Assembly (NCBI GenBank): GCA_001414345.1
Contig: LLCB01000055.1
Coordinates: forward strand, 124,001 to 188,000
DNA: 64,000 bases
Reading direction: 5' to 3'
DNA from: Hymenoscyphus infarciens
Lineage: Eukaryota; Ascomycota; Leotiomycetes; Helotiales; Helotiaceae
Shown: one piece after another, positions 12,371 through 23,591 of the stretch
Layout: each line of letters begins with the position of its first letter
How positions within the stretch are numbered: the stretch's first letter is position 1
Made by a program: the position numbers and the translations under genes
Notes under the pieces: generated by a model
Told to the model about the DNA's origin: nothing
Seen by the model: only the letters and a program-made list of their open reading frames with translations
Databases searched by the model: none

Positions 12371-13714
12371 ATGTCAACAACATGTCAATGCTCAGTATGC
12401 ACATCACAAAGGCAGCTGGGTACTGCAACAGCTAACAACACTGGATGGGGAACTGGCGATCCGTATTACACGCCTGCACTTGCTCTCCCTCCCCCTCCCC
12501 CTCCACCACCTCCTCCTGGTGTCCCTCCCCCAGTCCCACAACCTCCGCCTGCTCCTTTAGGGCCTGGGCTCGCTTACTACACACCCAATCCCTTTCCCCA
12601 TGCCCGTGTCAAATGGACTCCTACAACAGCCTCTCGTTTCGTCTCCAGAAAGCAAAAATCAAGTCTAGAATCCCCAAAGTTCAAGCACACAGCCTTTCCC
12701 AACTTCGTCAAGTTACCCCCTGAGCTACGAGTCCGAATATGGTCCCTCTCGACCCCAGAATCACGAGTAATAGAGCTCAGAACCTGGAAGCCAGCTCACG
12801 AACTCTCACCGCTCAAGATAAGTGTAGGACCTCACACCGTCCCTTCAATCCTACACACCAGCCGAGAATCCCGCCTTGAAGGTCTTCGGATATATCAACT
12901 TGAAGAGATTGGTATCTCTCTCTGGAAAGACTATAATCCATCCGAGTTATACATCCCCTGGCGTTACCACCCCCAAAACCCTTACGCAGACCCAGAATAC
13001 CAAGCTCGTCCCCGCTCCAACTTCCCCAAGCCCGATGGTCCAGGCGGAGATGAAAAGGTAATGCCCTACGCACCCCAAAGAATCTACATCTCCTACAACC
13101 GAGATACAGTTTACCTCGGACCAGAATTTTCCCAACCCCATCTTCGGAATTTCCTCTCTTCCCCTTCGGCCTTTCTTGAACTCCCAGAATTGCAGTATCT
13201 AGCTTTAGATCGCAAACTCTGGTTGAGAGAACGAGATGGGACTTGGGATGGGTTGAGAAATGCTCTTTATGCATTGAAAGAGAGATCGGTCAGGGAGGTG
13301 TATATTGTTCCTGATGATGATAGGGGGGCACTTGAGGATAGATGGTATTATGGGAAACATTCTTTGGGGTTTAAAGAACCGCTTGTGGAATACGAATTTA
13401 TTCCTGCTGGACAAACGGAACCTGCCAAGGGAGTGGTTCAGAACTTGAATGAGTGGTTTGAGAGGTTGTGGGGGGATTTACCGGGTCGGCAAGGGGAAAG
13501 AGAAGAGCGAAGAGAAGAGGGAACCGTTGAGGGCGAGAGTGCAATTGAAAGCGAAAGTGGGAATGCGAGGAGAATCGCTCCAAAAGTTGGAATCAAAAGT
13601 GTAAGGAGGGGTGGGAGACAGATGAGTGATTACAAAGATGGAGTTTGGGATGTGCAGAAGAATCTTGGCGATATGAGGAGATGGAAGAGTTGGGTTTCCG
13701 GGGAAACTGGATGA
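12371..13714 (+). CDS. 2EXR domain-containing protein
   Basis: This is an intronless 447-aa protein. Residues about 100-175 match the 2EXR domain, with FPNFVKLPPELRVRIWSLS, then SRVIELRTW, then VPSILHTSRESRLEGLRIY. Such proteins are abundant in leotiomycetes and other filamentous ascomycetes and have no established biochemical function. N-terminal to the domain is a poly-proline run of about 10 residues within a Pro-rich segment (about 38-65). The C-terminus is charged, with an acidic/basic run (about 375-395) before a Lys/Arg-rich tail. No signal peptide or membrane span is visible. The start is the first ATG of the frame. Compositional bias is confined to the proline run. Confidence 0.88.
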   Translation: MSTTCQCSVCTSQRQLGTATANNTGWGTGDPYYTPALALPPPPPPPPPPGVPPPVPQPPPAPLGPGLAYYTPNPFPHARVKWTPTTASRFVSRKQKSSLESPKFKHTAFPNFVKLPPELRVRIWSLSTPESRVIELRTWKPAHELSPLKISVGPHTVPSILHTSRESRLEGLRIYQLEEIGISLWKDYNPSELYIPWRYHPQNPYADPEYQARPRSNFPKPDGPGGDEKVMPYAPQRIYISYNRDTVYLGPEFSQPHLRNFLSSPSAFLELPELQYLALDRKLWLRERDGTWDGLRNALYALKERSVREVYIVPDDDRGALEDRWYYGKHSLGFKEPLVEYEFIPAGQTEPAKGVVQNLNEWFERLWGDLPGRQGEREERREEGTVEGESAIESESGNARRIAPKVGIKSVRRGGRQMSDYKDGVWDVQKNLGDMRRWKSWVSGETG

Positions 13715-16199
13715 ATAGGTAAAGGGGAAGTATATACGTTATGGAAGTTGGACAAGTTGGGGGGTTTGTTCCGACTTACTTTGTACACAGCTTGGGTTTC
13801 TTTCCTGTTGTTTGTTGATCTTGTTTCGACGACAATAATGTTTTATTGGAGATTTTCACTGTAATAGGTATTCGGCGGTGTTTCAAAAGCAGTATAATAG
13901 TCGTTTGCCCTTCAAAATAGTCGAGTTTACCTATACGGAGGACGAAATAAAAGGCCGGGGGGCCTTCCCATAGGCTGCTATTGACGCTTCTTACAGGGCT
14001 GGCCGATAATTAGAAGCCTTCAGAGCAGATTCATAATTCATTAAAGCGCAGTACCCTGTGTTCTCCATATTTTTGATGGTGTCCACAGTAGGTATAGTCA
14101 GTTGGCTATCTGGTACAACGAGGGTTATCTAGGCTGGCTTCTCTCGGCGTTTATTGTCTTGAGGTCAAGATCGTTCCTTCCCTGACGTGGGCAAGGTGGT
14201 CACCGAAAAACATCACCTCGGCTCCCCTGAGCATGGTTGTCGTGAGGTCGAGTATTGTCAAAATTGTTCCTTCCCTGGCGAGGCTGAAGTGTATGCGATG
14301 GGGGGTTTATCCTTTCTGTGGTGAGTTGGGGAACGACATTACCAGTCTAGACCGCCAATTCCTGGAGTTTGATTAGCATGGAAGAGCACAGAGAGGGAGA
14401 AAACAGAAGTGCAAAATAACGACATACACCCAACCAAGCGCTATTGAAAACATGATCGAGTCTTTTCCGACCGAGGAATCGGCCTCGGTTATGACTCTTT
14501 GAGAGGGTGATATGTCGGTGGGTGCCTTTCCCTGGCTCGGGGTGATGGAGATGGGTTATGTTGATGAAAGCTCCATGATCGAAAAATCAAAATTCCCAAG
14601 GGCAAGGAATTGGCCTTGCAGAAACTAGAAACCTTGGGAGTGCGTCTAAAGGAGGGGTTTTGGGGGCGAGTCGGGTTGTTGATGGAGAAGAGGAAGCGAG
14701 GACGCGAGGGTTTTGAAGTTTTCTGTTGGGGTCGTCAGTCATGGATGGTTGTTCCTTCCTTGCGAGAGACGGGCTCTTGCGGCGAGAAAAGCCTCGTTAG
14801 TGTTGTGTTGGGTGAGAGGGGAAAGAGCGACCCAGAGAGCGTGGTTTGCTGCGTGTTTGGCCTCGTTGATGCTCTTTCTCAAAGGGCCTGCCTTTCCATG
14901 CCATGCCAGGCCACTGAAGATCCTTCTTATCAAGTGGGTTCTGCGATCTGAGTGTCACAAGTTGGAGGTCCGCCAAGCCTCACAAGAAGCTTACTTTTTC
15001 TGAACTCTTCTAGACATCCTATTATGGTAACTGTGGGGTTCTGTGTAGGAGGAAATTCCGACACTTTTTCCCTTCCTGTAGAGACCCGCCACCGACCCTT
15101 AAATCATCTACCCCAAGCTAGAAAGCCCCGTTGATGGTAACTTCCTAGCTTGCTTTTACTTCTGATGTGTGTTGAAAATCTCCTAAAATCAGTAGCTAAG
15201 TACTATAAAGTAGGACGTAGAGAATAAAATGAAGAATCTCTGGTAATCTTTACACGATGAATTGTACAGTATACTTGTGAGCAACTGTTCTAGGCAGAAA
15301 CAGTGGCTAGAGGAATTTGGGGGGAAGCGGCAAGAGTTCACAGAAATTTGAACAACTAATTTGTCTCTATGAGCGTTTGGAGAACAAAAACCTGACATTA
15401 AGAAATAACTCCTCTTGAAAGTAACTTAAAAACCAAAGTTTTTGGCTTGGCGTAAGGTTTAAGAATTTGTTCTAGTTTAAGTCAAGAAAACCTTGAATGT
15501 CATACCCCTCGTCGTAACTAACCGGCGAGAACAAGTTTAGGGAATTGTGGGAGACCGAAGATTTTACTCACATAATTTGCTTTGCGCACATCGCTGAACT
15601 AAAGACGGTATATAGATAGCATGCAAGGGCTGGTTTTATGGGGAGAAACTCCGTTTTCATTACTTGCCGATGGAACTGGGTTTTTATGGCTTTCGTGACA
15701 AGAATATTTGGAGGTTTATGGAATAAAACTCTTTTGCTGATGATGAGATTCATGTCTATTTTTAAGGTTGCACCCGCCAACTTGTCTGTGCTTGCTCCTT
15801 TTTTCAAGCACTTCTGCCTCTTATTGATATGATTCTCAATTACACCGTTCTCTATCACCTAGGACAACAACACAGCAATGAACAGACACGAAAATGCGCT
15901 TTTGATAATTACCCGGCATTTAATACAGCTTGTCATTTCGACCCATGCCGTTGATTTATGGCCAAAAGGTATTCTCGCTTATTTTATCCTCATCTTTTGT
16001 TTACAAAAAAGGGGGGAGGGGTGACAACAGGCGCGAATCAGACAGAAGAAATGGTAATTGACGGCGCAGCGAGGATTGATTATGTATTAAGGGTTCACCT
16101 AAAAATTTTCTTGGGTGGCCGTCTTCGTACTTTTCTGGAATTATGATAAGAAGTAAACTGACATGCTTTTCCCCAAAAATACCAAAGAACCACAGGTCT
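13715..16199. other. Gene-poor intergenic region, 2.5 kb
   Basis: I find no convincing gene. Short open frames (for example 14610-14951 +) lack any recognisable feature. The phrase GTTCCTTCCC/TTG recurs near 14173, 14264 and 14750, and CCGAGG/CCTCGG form a small inverted repeat around 14471-14488, which hints at a decayed repeat. 15170-16190 is modestly AT-rich. Confidence 0.5.
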
Positions 16200-18866
16200 C
16201 TAATGACCCAGATGCTTATAGTACGCGTGCTCCTTCAAATGAGTCTTCAGGTTGATAACATAACGGTCGGCAGAATCCCCGCTCTCTCCTTGACGTAGAG
16301 TTTGTCTTTGCGCTTTCCTTGCATGAACCAATGTACAGGTGACACACACGTCTTCGGGATAGCTTAACACGGCAACGGGACAAACCGATAGAGCGAGAGC
16401 GACATTCTTCTTCAAATGAGTATCCAAATTTTGAGTCACATGGATTGTGCCATTATTGGGATTTGTATCCCGACTTGTGGAAACATTTTTCCGGACCACG
16501 TCTGGCCATCTCCCGAGGACTTCGTCCATGGTATAGAGCTTGACAACTTCAGAGGGCGCGGTAAGTTGCCGCTGCGTGTGTTGGCATGTGGTGAATGGAA
16601 GCATTCTGATCATTCCGTTTAATGTATCACTGGGATCTACAATTCTCCAATGATTCGTCGTTTTAATGCGAAGCAGTATCCGGTAGTACTCGTTGTCTAT
16701 TTGGCAGAGAATCACATCAGTCTCAATGGATGAAGCGTCGTCATCTGGCTGGAAGTGTTGATCAACAAGTGATGACGCCTTCGGGTAGCGGGAGTTAAAG
16801 TAAGAAGCTTCCTCTGTTGTTTCGGTTTCGATAATAGCAAAGTTCTCTTCCACACTGCGGAACTGAAGATCATGATCCTCACTTCTAGTCATCACCCCAA
16901 CTCTACCTCTCGATCCAATCAAACTAAAGCATCCTTTCGGTGTATTCGACTGCGTTAGATCTAGCCAAGATGCTTGTGTGGCTAAGTTTCCATACTGAAT
17001 TGCGGCAATGGAGGTTCCACCAAAAGCTGGGTGCATTGGGGAGACTGGTCGCTTAAAGGGGCAACCTAAGTATACACACGATACTACTGAAAACCAGGTA
17101 TCCCAACACACCTGTCGCTTCTCAAATAGCTCCAACAGCAGGATTACCATTGCTCCAACTATCTGTGACGTTTCAGAGACTGATGAGGCGTCCATGACTC
17201 CGAAACCGTCGGCCAAACCATGTGCTAAGAGAAGCAAGACTTCTTCTATTGCGATCCTCCTTAGACATCCGGGTCGGAGACTACGAGTACGAGAGTAGCG
17301 ACCGTTACCGAGTTTGGTTGTTTCAGCATCAGTTTTATTCGTTCTGTTGTGCGGTTCCAGGGAGCTTTTAGTATTAGAACACTCGAAACACAAGCAGTCC
17401 GCCTGCATCTTAACATCTATATCTTCCAGCAGGGGGACATATGGAAGCAAATTGATGAGCCCACGCTCTATGTCCAATGGAGTGCAATCGAGAATGCTAT
17501 GTGAATCAACCGGTTCGGGGGACAAAACAATAGTGATTTCTTGAGAAGTAAGCAAAGTTCCCCACTGGAGGTTGATCATAGCTGGGACTCTCTTAAGCGC
17601 GTGAGAAACCGTTAAAGAATCCGGGGTCACCTGTTGGTCTGGCTGAGCGGTGAAACCCAGAGACTGAAAGTCCGTCTGGGGATGCAATTGGACGCGAAGC
17701 AACCACTTCATAATGGACTGTGCAGTGCATTTCACTAAGATCTGCGGACTTTTGTTCCACATTACACTGTCGGGAGGATATAATCGTGGAACCTCATACA
17801 GCTTCTGTCGAATTCCTGGTCTTGTTGGTAAATCGGAAAACTCAGAAAAAGAACACCCGGACAGGAACTCCTCGAAGGTACCGGAGATGCTTTGTAGAAT
17901 CTTATATCGTTCTGACCCATGACCACCACAATTGTTTCCTTCGGTACATGTGGAAGATACATGGACTTCAAGCTCTCTGCTGGGATTGCCGAGGTCCGCT
18001 CTGTAAACAATATGGCCGCCAACATTCACGACAATGGTCCCGTCGTAGTGCATGAGAAGCCAGAGTAGGACGTCACGCAGAAGGTGGTCGCTTCGTAAGA
18101 TTGCTTTGGACGGACAGTGTGCGTAAATAGTATTGATGACGATGCTGAAGTCCACGGGATCTAGATAGTGGCCTTTGGAACAGATAGATAGGAGTTCATC
18201 GGGCAGAGGAATCGTATCGCAACCGACGTTAACAACGTTGAACCAAACGCTAGATACAATTTTCCTCACAACTGCTCGCAATCTGGTTTGTTCCGGGGTA
18301 ACTCTTTCCGCGAAGTGGATATCTTTACTACTTTGAGATGGCTGTGACTTCATGATGAATGCCAGCACCATGTCTGTGACAAGCATATCATCTCGGTGAT
18401 GCTGAAAAAGACAAGCCACTGTAGACACAATCCAGCTCAAGTCTGGGTCACCAGCCATTAGCCGACCCAGAGAACCTGATTCTTGCAAGAATAGCGGCCC
18501 AATAGGGATGGTCTCCATGCCGCGAATGATTTGGTCGAAGAAGTGTTGCCCTTGCAGGTTTGCAAATGCAAGGCCCTTCGATTTTTGCATGCAGTCCAGA
18601 AGCTCGTACTGGTTGAGTCTTTCTCGGCCAAGCCATTGTCCAATTTCCCAAGCACCTTTAAGAAGGGACCCGGATGATGTGGTGGCCTTGAGGAGTGCCG
18701 TCGTCAAGTCAATTGCTCTGGTTGAGAGGTCGAGCCTTGCGATACGCGTATTTGATGCATCCATGTTGGATGCAGCCATATTCACACAGACGGCCTCAGA
18801 GGGAGTGATATGGATCAAGTCTGTATAAAAATTAAAAGCTTTGAAGACGATAAAATTCAATGACAC
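16200..18866 (-). CDS. Large hypothetical protein (888 aa), family not recognised
   Basis: A single uninterrupted frame of 888 codons runs on the minus strand. The first ATG is at 18866, but an in-frame ATG at 18779 (start MAASNMDAS, 859 aa) is also plausible. The extra N-terminal residues (SLNFIVFKAFNFY) are hydrophobic and AT-rich in coding. Readable segments include a globular N-terminal half (RAIDLTTALLKA, LLKGAWEIGQWLGRE), a Cys pair CLCFECSN near residue 495, a hydrophobic patch around 550-615 (EVLLLLAHGLADGFGV, GAMVILLLELFEKR) that could be a buried core rather than a membrane span, and a C-terminal basic region ending LKEHAYYKHLGH. I see no catalytic motif. Length and normal composition argue for a real gene. 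It is divergent from the DUF726 gene. Confidence 0.85.
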   Translation of the reverse strand: MSLNFIVFKAFNFYTDLIHITPSEAVCVNMAASNMDASNTRIARLDLSTRAIDLTTALLKATTSSGSLLKGAWEIGQWLGRERLNQYELLDCMQKSKGLAFANLQGQHFFDQIIRGMETIPIGPLFLQESGSLGRLMAGDPDLSWIVSTVACLFQHHRDDMLVTDMVLAFIMKSQPSQSSKDIHFAERVTPEQTRLRAVVRKIVSSVWFNVVNVGCDTIPLPDELLSICSKGHYLDPVDFSIVINTIYAHCPSKAILRSDHLLRDVLLWLLMHYDGTIVVNVGGHIVYRADLGNPSRELEVHVSSTCTEGNNCGGHGSERYKILQSISGTFEEFLSGCSFSEFSDLPTRPGIRQKLYEVPRLYPPDSVMWNKSPQILVKCTAQSIMKWLLRVQLHPQTDFQSLGFTAQPDQQVTPDSLTVSHALKRVPAMINLQWGTLLTSQEITIVLSPEPVDSHSILDCTPLDIERGLINLLPYVPLLEDIDVKMQADCLCFECSNTKSSLEPHNRTNKTDAETTKLGNGRYSRTRSLRPGCLRRIAIEEVLLLLAHGLADGFGVMDASSVSETSQIVGAMVILLLELFEKRQVCWDTWFSVVSCVYLGCPFKRPVSPMHPAFGGTSIAAIQYGNLATQASWLDLTQSNTPKGCFSLIGSRGRVGVMTRSEDHDLQFRSVEENFAIIETETTEEASYFNSRYPKASSLVDQHFQPDDDASSIETDVILCQIDNEYYRILLRIKTTNHWRIVDPSDTLNGMIRMLPFTTCQHTQRQLTAPSEVVKLYTMDEVLGRWPDVVRKNVSTSRDTNPNNGTIHVTQNLDTHLKKNVALALSVCPVAVLSYPEDVCVTCTLVHARKAQRQTLRQGESGDSADRYVINLKTHLKEHAYYKHLGH

Positions 18867-19563
18867 GCAAAAATGATAAGAGCAGTTAATTGAGAATCGA
18901 TTTCAGACCAGGCTGAGCGGTGGCGCTTTTGAGCTATTAATAGCAAAGTGAGCCTCCAATAAAGGAGATGAATGGAACCCTTTCGCCAAAAGAAGTAGTC
19001 GGAAAACTCCGACACGCCTACATGTATGCCTTGCCATTTAGAGAGTTTTGGCTGTTAGCATTCTGCGTAGGGAACCCTTAGGTGGGTTACGAGGTGAGAA
19101 GATCTTGTATCAAGAGTTGGGAGTCGCAACTTGCGTGGAGTAGCGAGGAAACAGATAGAGACAAAGCCAAGCTCCTTTATTGCAGGCTGTAATGCATATT
19201 GTTTAACAAGAACATGAGGTGAGCAAGTATTCAAAAAGAGATGGTAGTTGTATGTTCATAGTTGGGTAACTATGGTAGAAATTGCGATAGCATTTTCAAA
19301 GGCACGTGATATTTTCCTTTTTGCTGGAACATATTTCTGTTTTTAGGAGTGAGTCGATCAAATAAACTGAAAACACTTTCAAGCTAATTCTATCTTCTAC
19401 ATGAAAAATCAATAACCACCTGCAGCCCCAGAAGCGAGCAGAGTCACGTGCTATATATCCTCGATGAGCCGACGTCATCCCCATTTCCTGTCAACGGACT
19501 GTGATACCTCATAGCAGCTTTTTCCCTCCTTGAGTGCGCAAAACAACACCAACCACATAAACC
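18867..19563. promoter_or_regulatory. Divergent promoter region, 888-aa orphan / DUF726 gene
   Basis: About 700 bp separate two divergent starts. No conserved motif is obvious and no gene is apparent. Confidence 0.5.
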
Positions 19564-21990
19564 ATGGCATCCTCCCAAGAGAAAGAGAAGAATAACTCGA
19601 AAGAGGACCGTGGAGAAGACCTCAGCACAATACTCTCCACAGAAGAGCAAATCGAACTCACCCTCCTAATCGCTAATACCACAGAAGTAATGAGAAAGCG
19701 CATCTCAGACATCTTCGACGCATCCCCTACCTCAAACCCGAAAAAATCTCATCCCACCCTCGATATCAAAGATAGGAATCCCAATATCGATGAGAAAGAG
19801 AAACACGAGGAGACAGAGGAAGAAGAGAAAGCAAGGAAGTTAAGAGAAAGTAGAGAGAAGGAGTTATCTGCTCCAAAAATCCAGGATTTGAAGAAGGATG
19901 CTGAGGAGTTTTTCCATGCTTGGAGGGAGAGTGTTGTTGTAAGGTTGGGTGAAGTGGTTAATCAGCCCAAGAAGGATATTGAGAAGAAGGTTGAGAATGC
20001 TACGACTGAGACGACGGATGATAAGGGACCTCCTGAGGGGACTAAGATTCTTCGTGAGTACCACTCTGCTTTTTCATCTTCTTGAAATTTAAAGGTTGTG
20101 TGTCGGCCTTTTTTGCGAGGTCATTGTGTCTGCATCAGCTTGATTATTTGAGAGCATTACCCCTGTGAACAACTCCTTCTCAGAGTTTTTATTACTTTAG
20201 CTTCCTTGTACAAATAACTTGACTTCCTCGGCACCATTTACTACTCGATGCTACTCAATATCTAACCCACCAACAGACACAAACACAAACATCGAAGAAG
20301 CAGATGCAGCCCTAATAGAACACTACCCACCAACCTCAACATCCCTCTATTCTCTCCCGCGAGAAAAACGTATCCTCCTTCTCCACGCCATGCTCCTACT
20401 TTTACTCTCCCTGAAACGCTACACAGCATATTCCAGAATCCTACTTCTCCATCTGTCATCCTCCCTTCACTTACCATTACACATTCTCGCCGAGCAAGAA
20501 GTGAAAGTAGCCCAGGGTCTTCTTGAAGCTGCAAAACACATGTCTGGTAAGGAGGAGACTGAAAAGAGGGGTGATGAGAATAAAGTCTCTAGAAGGTGGA
20601 AGGTTGGGTTGGCGGGTGTTGCTGGTGCCGCTGTGATTGGGTATTTACTACTCCTTTATACTCCTCGTCCCCTTCTTTTCTTTCGCTTAAGCTAACAAAG
20701 AAATCAGAATCACAGGTGGACTCGCAGCTCCCCTAGTAGCTGGAGCCATAGGCACAATAATGGGTGGTCTAGGCCTGGGCGCTACTACAGCTGCAGGTCT
20801 TCTAGGAGCCTTAGCCGAGAGTGGAGTTATAGTTGGTACACTCTTCGGAGCTTACGGTGGAAAAATGACAGGTGAGATGATGGATCAGTATGCCAAAGAA
20901 GTAGACGATTTTGCCTTTCTTCCACTCAAGGGCTCCAAACATCACGAACCACTTCCAGAAGATCGACGATTGAGAATCACTATTGGGATTAGTGGATGGA
21001 TAACTCAACGAGAAGACATCATTACGCCCTGGAGAGCGTTGGGTCATCAGAGTGAGGTGTTTGCATTGCGATGGGAATTAGCCGCTTTGACGTGAGTAAC
21101 ATCCCCCCCCCCCCCCCCCATTTTCCGGCTTCTCTCTTTCACTTCAAATTCAATAGCACAGAAGGTAACGAAATCCCAGAAAACTCGGTACCTCTATGGA
21201 ATCAGTCGTTAAATCCGCAGCCTGGACCGTCGCCAAAAAAGAAATTATCTCACGAACAATCTTCGCCTCCCTCATGTCAGCACTCTGGCCCATAGGTCTC
21301 CTTAAAATCTCCAAGATTGTCGATAACCCATTTTCCGTAACTAAAAACCAAGCTGACAAGGCCGGCCTCGTGCTAGCCGACGCGCTCATCAACAGGGCAC
21401 AAGGGGAAAGACCAGTTACTTTGATAGGATATAGTCTCGGCGCCAGACTGATCTATTCATGCTTGATGAGTCTTGCGGAACGCAGAGCTTTTGGATTGGT
21501 GGAAAGTGCAATCTTGATTGGCGCTCCTGCACCTTCTGACGCAGCACCATGGAGGGCGATGAGGAGTGTAGTTGCCGGGAGATTGATCAATGTTTATTCG
21601 GAGAATGATTATATCCTTGCTTTCCTTTATCGGACGAGTAGCATCCAATATGGAGTTGCTGGCCTACAGGAAATTGAGGATGTGAGAGGGATTGAGAATG
21701 TGGATGTTAGTGATATGGTTAGTGGGCATTTGAGATTGCAGTATCTGGTTGGGAGTATTTTAGAGAAGATCGGTTTTGAGGATATCGATGTTGACGAGGT
21801 ACAGAGAGAAGAAGAGACATTAGCTCTGATGGAGGAAGAAGAGAAGAAGGAAGAGGAAAAGGAGGAGGAGAAGAAAGGGGGTAGGGATTTGAAACCCGAG
21901 GATGAAGCAGCGAAGATGGAAAAGGATGTTGAGCATAAGACTGAGCAAACTTTGATGCAGAAAGCTGCTGGAAAGTTTTATCCAGGATGA
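19564..21990 (+). CDS. DUF726 / TMCO4-family membrane-associated alpha/beta-hydrolase-like protein
   Basis: Four exons (19564-20053, 20277-20640, 20708-21091, 21180-21990) join in phase to give 682 aa. The family (human TMCO4, yeast Yfl034w/Mil1) combines hydrophobic segments with a hydrolase-like C-terminal domain. Seen here: a charged, coiled N-terminus (about 1-165); hydrophobic Gly/Ala-rich stretches (VGLAGVAGAAVIG and GGLAAPLVAGAIGTIMGGL, followed by ATTAAGLLGALAESGVIVG); the conserved ITIGISGWI strand; and the nucleophile-elbow-like motif GYSLGAR in exon 4. The acidic/Lys-rich tail EEEEKKEEEKEEEKK follows. Intron 1 is 223 nt, long for this genome. Intron 3 contains a run of 17 C, so its length may be unstable. 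The join GG|A at exons 2/3 gives VIGGITGG, typical of the family. It is convergent with the Gta3 gene 154 bp away. Confidence 0.9.
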
Positions 21991-22144
21991 AGAAAGGAAC
22001 ACTGTATGTTAGAATGCAAGGTAGGGAGGACATAACGATACACAAGAAATTGGTCCGCAAGGTTCTGAGTTTTCCTTCTGGGGGCGAGTACTTCGAATAT
22101 CAAGCAAGGCCAGGCGATGTTGAGGATGATATCTTTCTTGTAAT

Positions 22145-22915
22145 TCAGGGTGGACTCCCGCCAACCTTTTCAAGTCCTCCGCCTTCCTCTGCAGACCCCT
22201 GGGTCTCTTCTTTCACGGGCAATTCCACCTTCCCACTCCTAACAACAAAATAACTCCCATTCGTCGTAACATCCTTATCATTCGCCGTAGCCATAACATC
22301 CCATCTCCTAGATTCACCCCGCAACATCACCACCGGCGTCTTACTCCTATCAACCACCCCCCTCGCCCTCCTTTCTTTAACAACCTCCTCCTTCACAGCC
22401 CTCCTCGGCCTCCCATTCCTCTTCCCAAAAACCTCCTTCCTCAACGCCTTCCTCAGAGTCCCCAGCCCAATAGTAGCCTCCTCAATCCCCTCCGTCGTCT
22501 CATCCCGTATACTCTGCAAGGGCTCAATCCCCTCCGTATCCACAGATTGTATATCGCGCACGAAATGTAATTGTGTGTGTAGTGTTTTTAACATCTGGGC
22601 TTCTTCTTCGGGGGATTTGGGCTGGGGGAGGGCGGAAAGGCGGAGAAGGTGATGGAGTTGCTTTGGGGTGATTTCTTCTTTGAGGGGGGTGTTGGGGTCG
22701 GGGAGGAGGGAACGGACGGACCAGGAGGGTTTGGAGAGGAAGGCGCCGATGTCGAAGGTTTGTGTATCTCGTGCAGGTGCTCGTATTGGTTCTTGGGATT
22801 CGGGTTTGGTTTGGGATGTCGAGGAGCTTGAGTAGGAGCGTAGTGAGGGGATGGCGCATGTTTGAGATGTCCTCCGAAGGGAAGCTCGACAGCTTGCGCA
22901 TATGAGGGAGTTCAT
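22145..22915 (-). CDS. Glutamyl-tRNA(Gln) amidotransferase subunit, GatC/Gta3-like (mitochondrial)
   Basis: This is a 256-aa intronless protein. The N-terminus MNSLICASCRASLRRTS is basic and Ser-rich, consistent with a mitochondrial presequence. The central segment ITPKQLHHLLRLSALPQPKS...FVRDIQSVDTEGIEPL (about residues 80-145) is the GatC-type helical module that wraps the GatA/GatB heterodimer in transamidation of Glu-tRNA(Gln) to Gln-tRNA(Gln). A basic C-terminal part follows (RKALRKEVFGKRNGRPRR, then TPVVMLRGESRRW). The domain order matches fungal Gta3-like proteins, which are longer than bacterial GatC (about 100 aa). An in-frame ATG 23 codons upstream (22984) exists, but the internal one better fits a targeting sequence. 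Confidence 0.88.
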   Translation of the reverse strand: MNSLICASCRASLRRTSQTCAIPSLRSYSSSSTSQTKPESQEPIRAPARDTQTFDIGAFLSKPSWSVRSLLPDPNTPLKEEITPKQLHHLLRLSALPQPKSPEEEAQMLKTLHTQLHFVRDIQSVDTEGIEPLQSIRDETTEGIEEATIGLGTLRKALRKEVFGKRNGRPRRAVKEEVVKERRARGVVDRSKTPVVMLRGESRRWDVMATANDKDVTTNGSYFVVRSGKVELPVKEETQGSAEEGGGLEKVGGSPP

Positions 22916-23591
22916 GGTGTGTGGCTTATTGAATGGCTCGGAGTAATTGAGAAATCGTCGATGGCAATTGAACCTGGAGGTCAAAGAATTGGTCGTGTCA
23001 ATTGATTTGAAGGCTGTTCAGCCTTGTCGAATATTGTAGCTTTCCCCGATTAAAAGCGGCAGCCCATAATCTTCGTGGATACTTGGGTACTCTTTATTCA
23101 CTAATGGCAGAATTGACCAAACACGTTACTAACTAAGTCATGAGTCTAGTAGATTGAGCTATTGAATTATATCGTCGAGAATATTTGGATTAATAAAATA
23201 AAGTTGTAAATCTTTCAAAAGTATAGAGTATTAGATATCTATCGAGGTAGCAGTTCTTTAATACAAATAACTTGGATAGTTTGAGAGACTTAAGTAGTTT
23301 CAACAAATCTAGGAGGTTTGTTATAGCGAGCTTAGAGTATGTCTGGACAGAATTGGGCAATCATACAACTGGTGAATAAAATGCACTAGTACGTATGCAA
23401 GAAATGTTAAACTGTTCCACTTAAGATTATACGCCATTGAGGTATTATTTTAGATATCCTTACAAATCCCTCTCGACTAATATAGGTTCACGAGTAGGTA
23501 CTATCTAATGCTTGCAGATACGCCATTCTTCTGATGAACATTAAAAGTGGCAGTAAATACGACAGGTTTGTATCTGTCTATTTAGCTCGCT
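22916..23591. other. Intergenic region upstream of Gta3
   Basis: The first 120 bp are ordinary and probably promoter. From about 23090 on the sequence is AT-rich with no open frame, leading into the hAT-like element. Confidence 0.5.

Noticed and set aside
14610..15003. Overlapping plus-strand frames of 96-113 codons
   Set aside because: No ATG context, domain or intron structure; shadowed by minus-strand frames.
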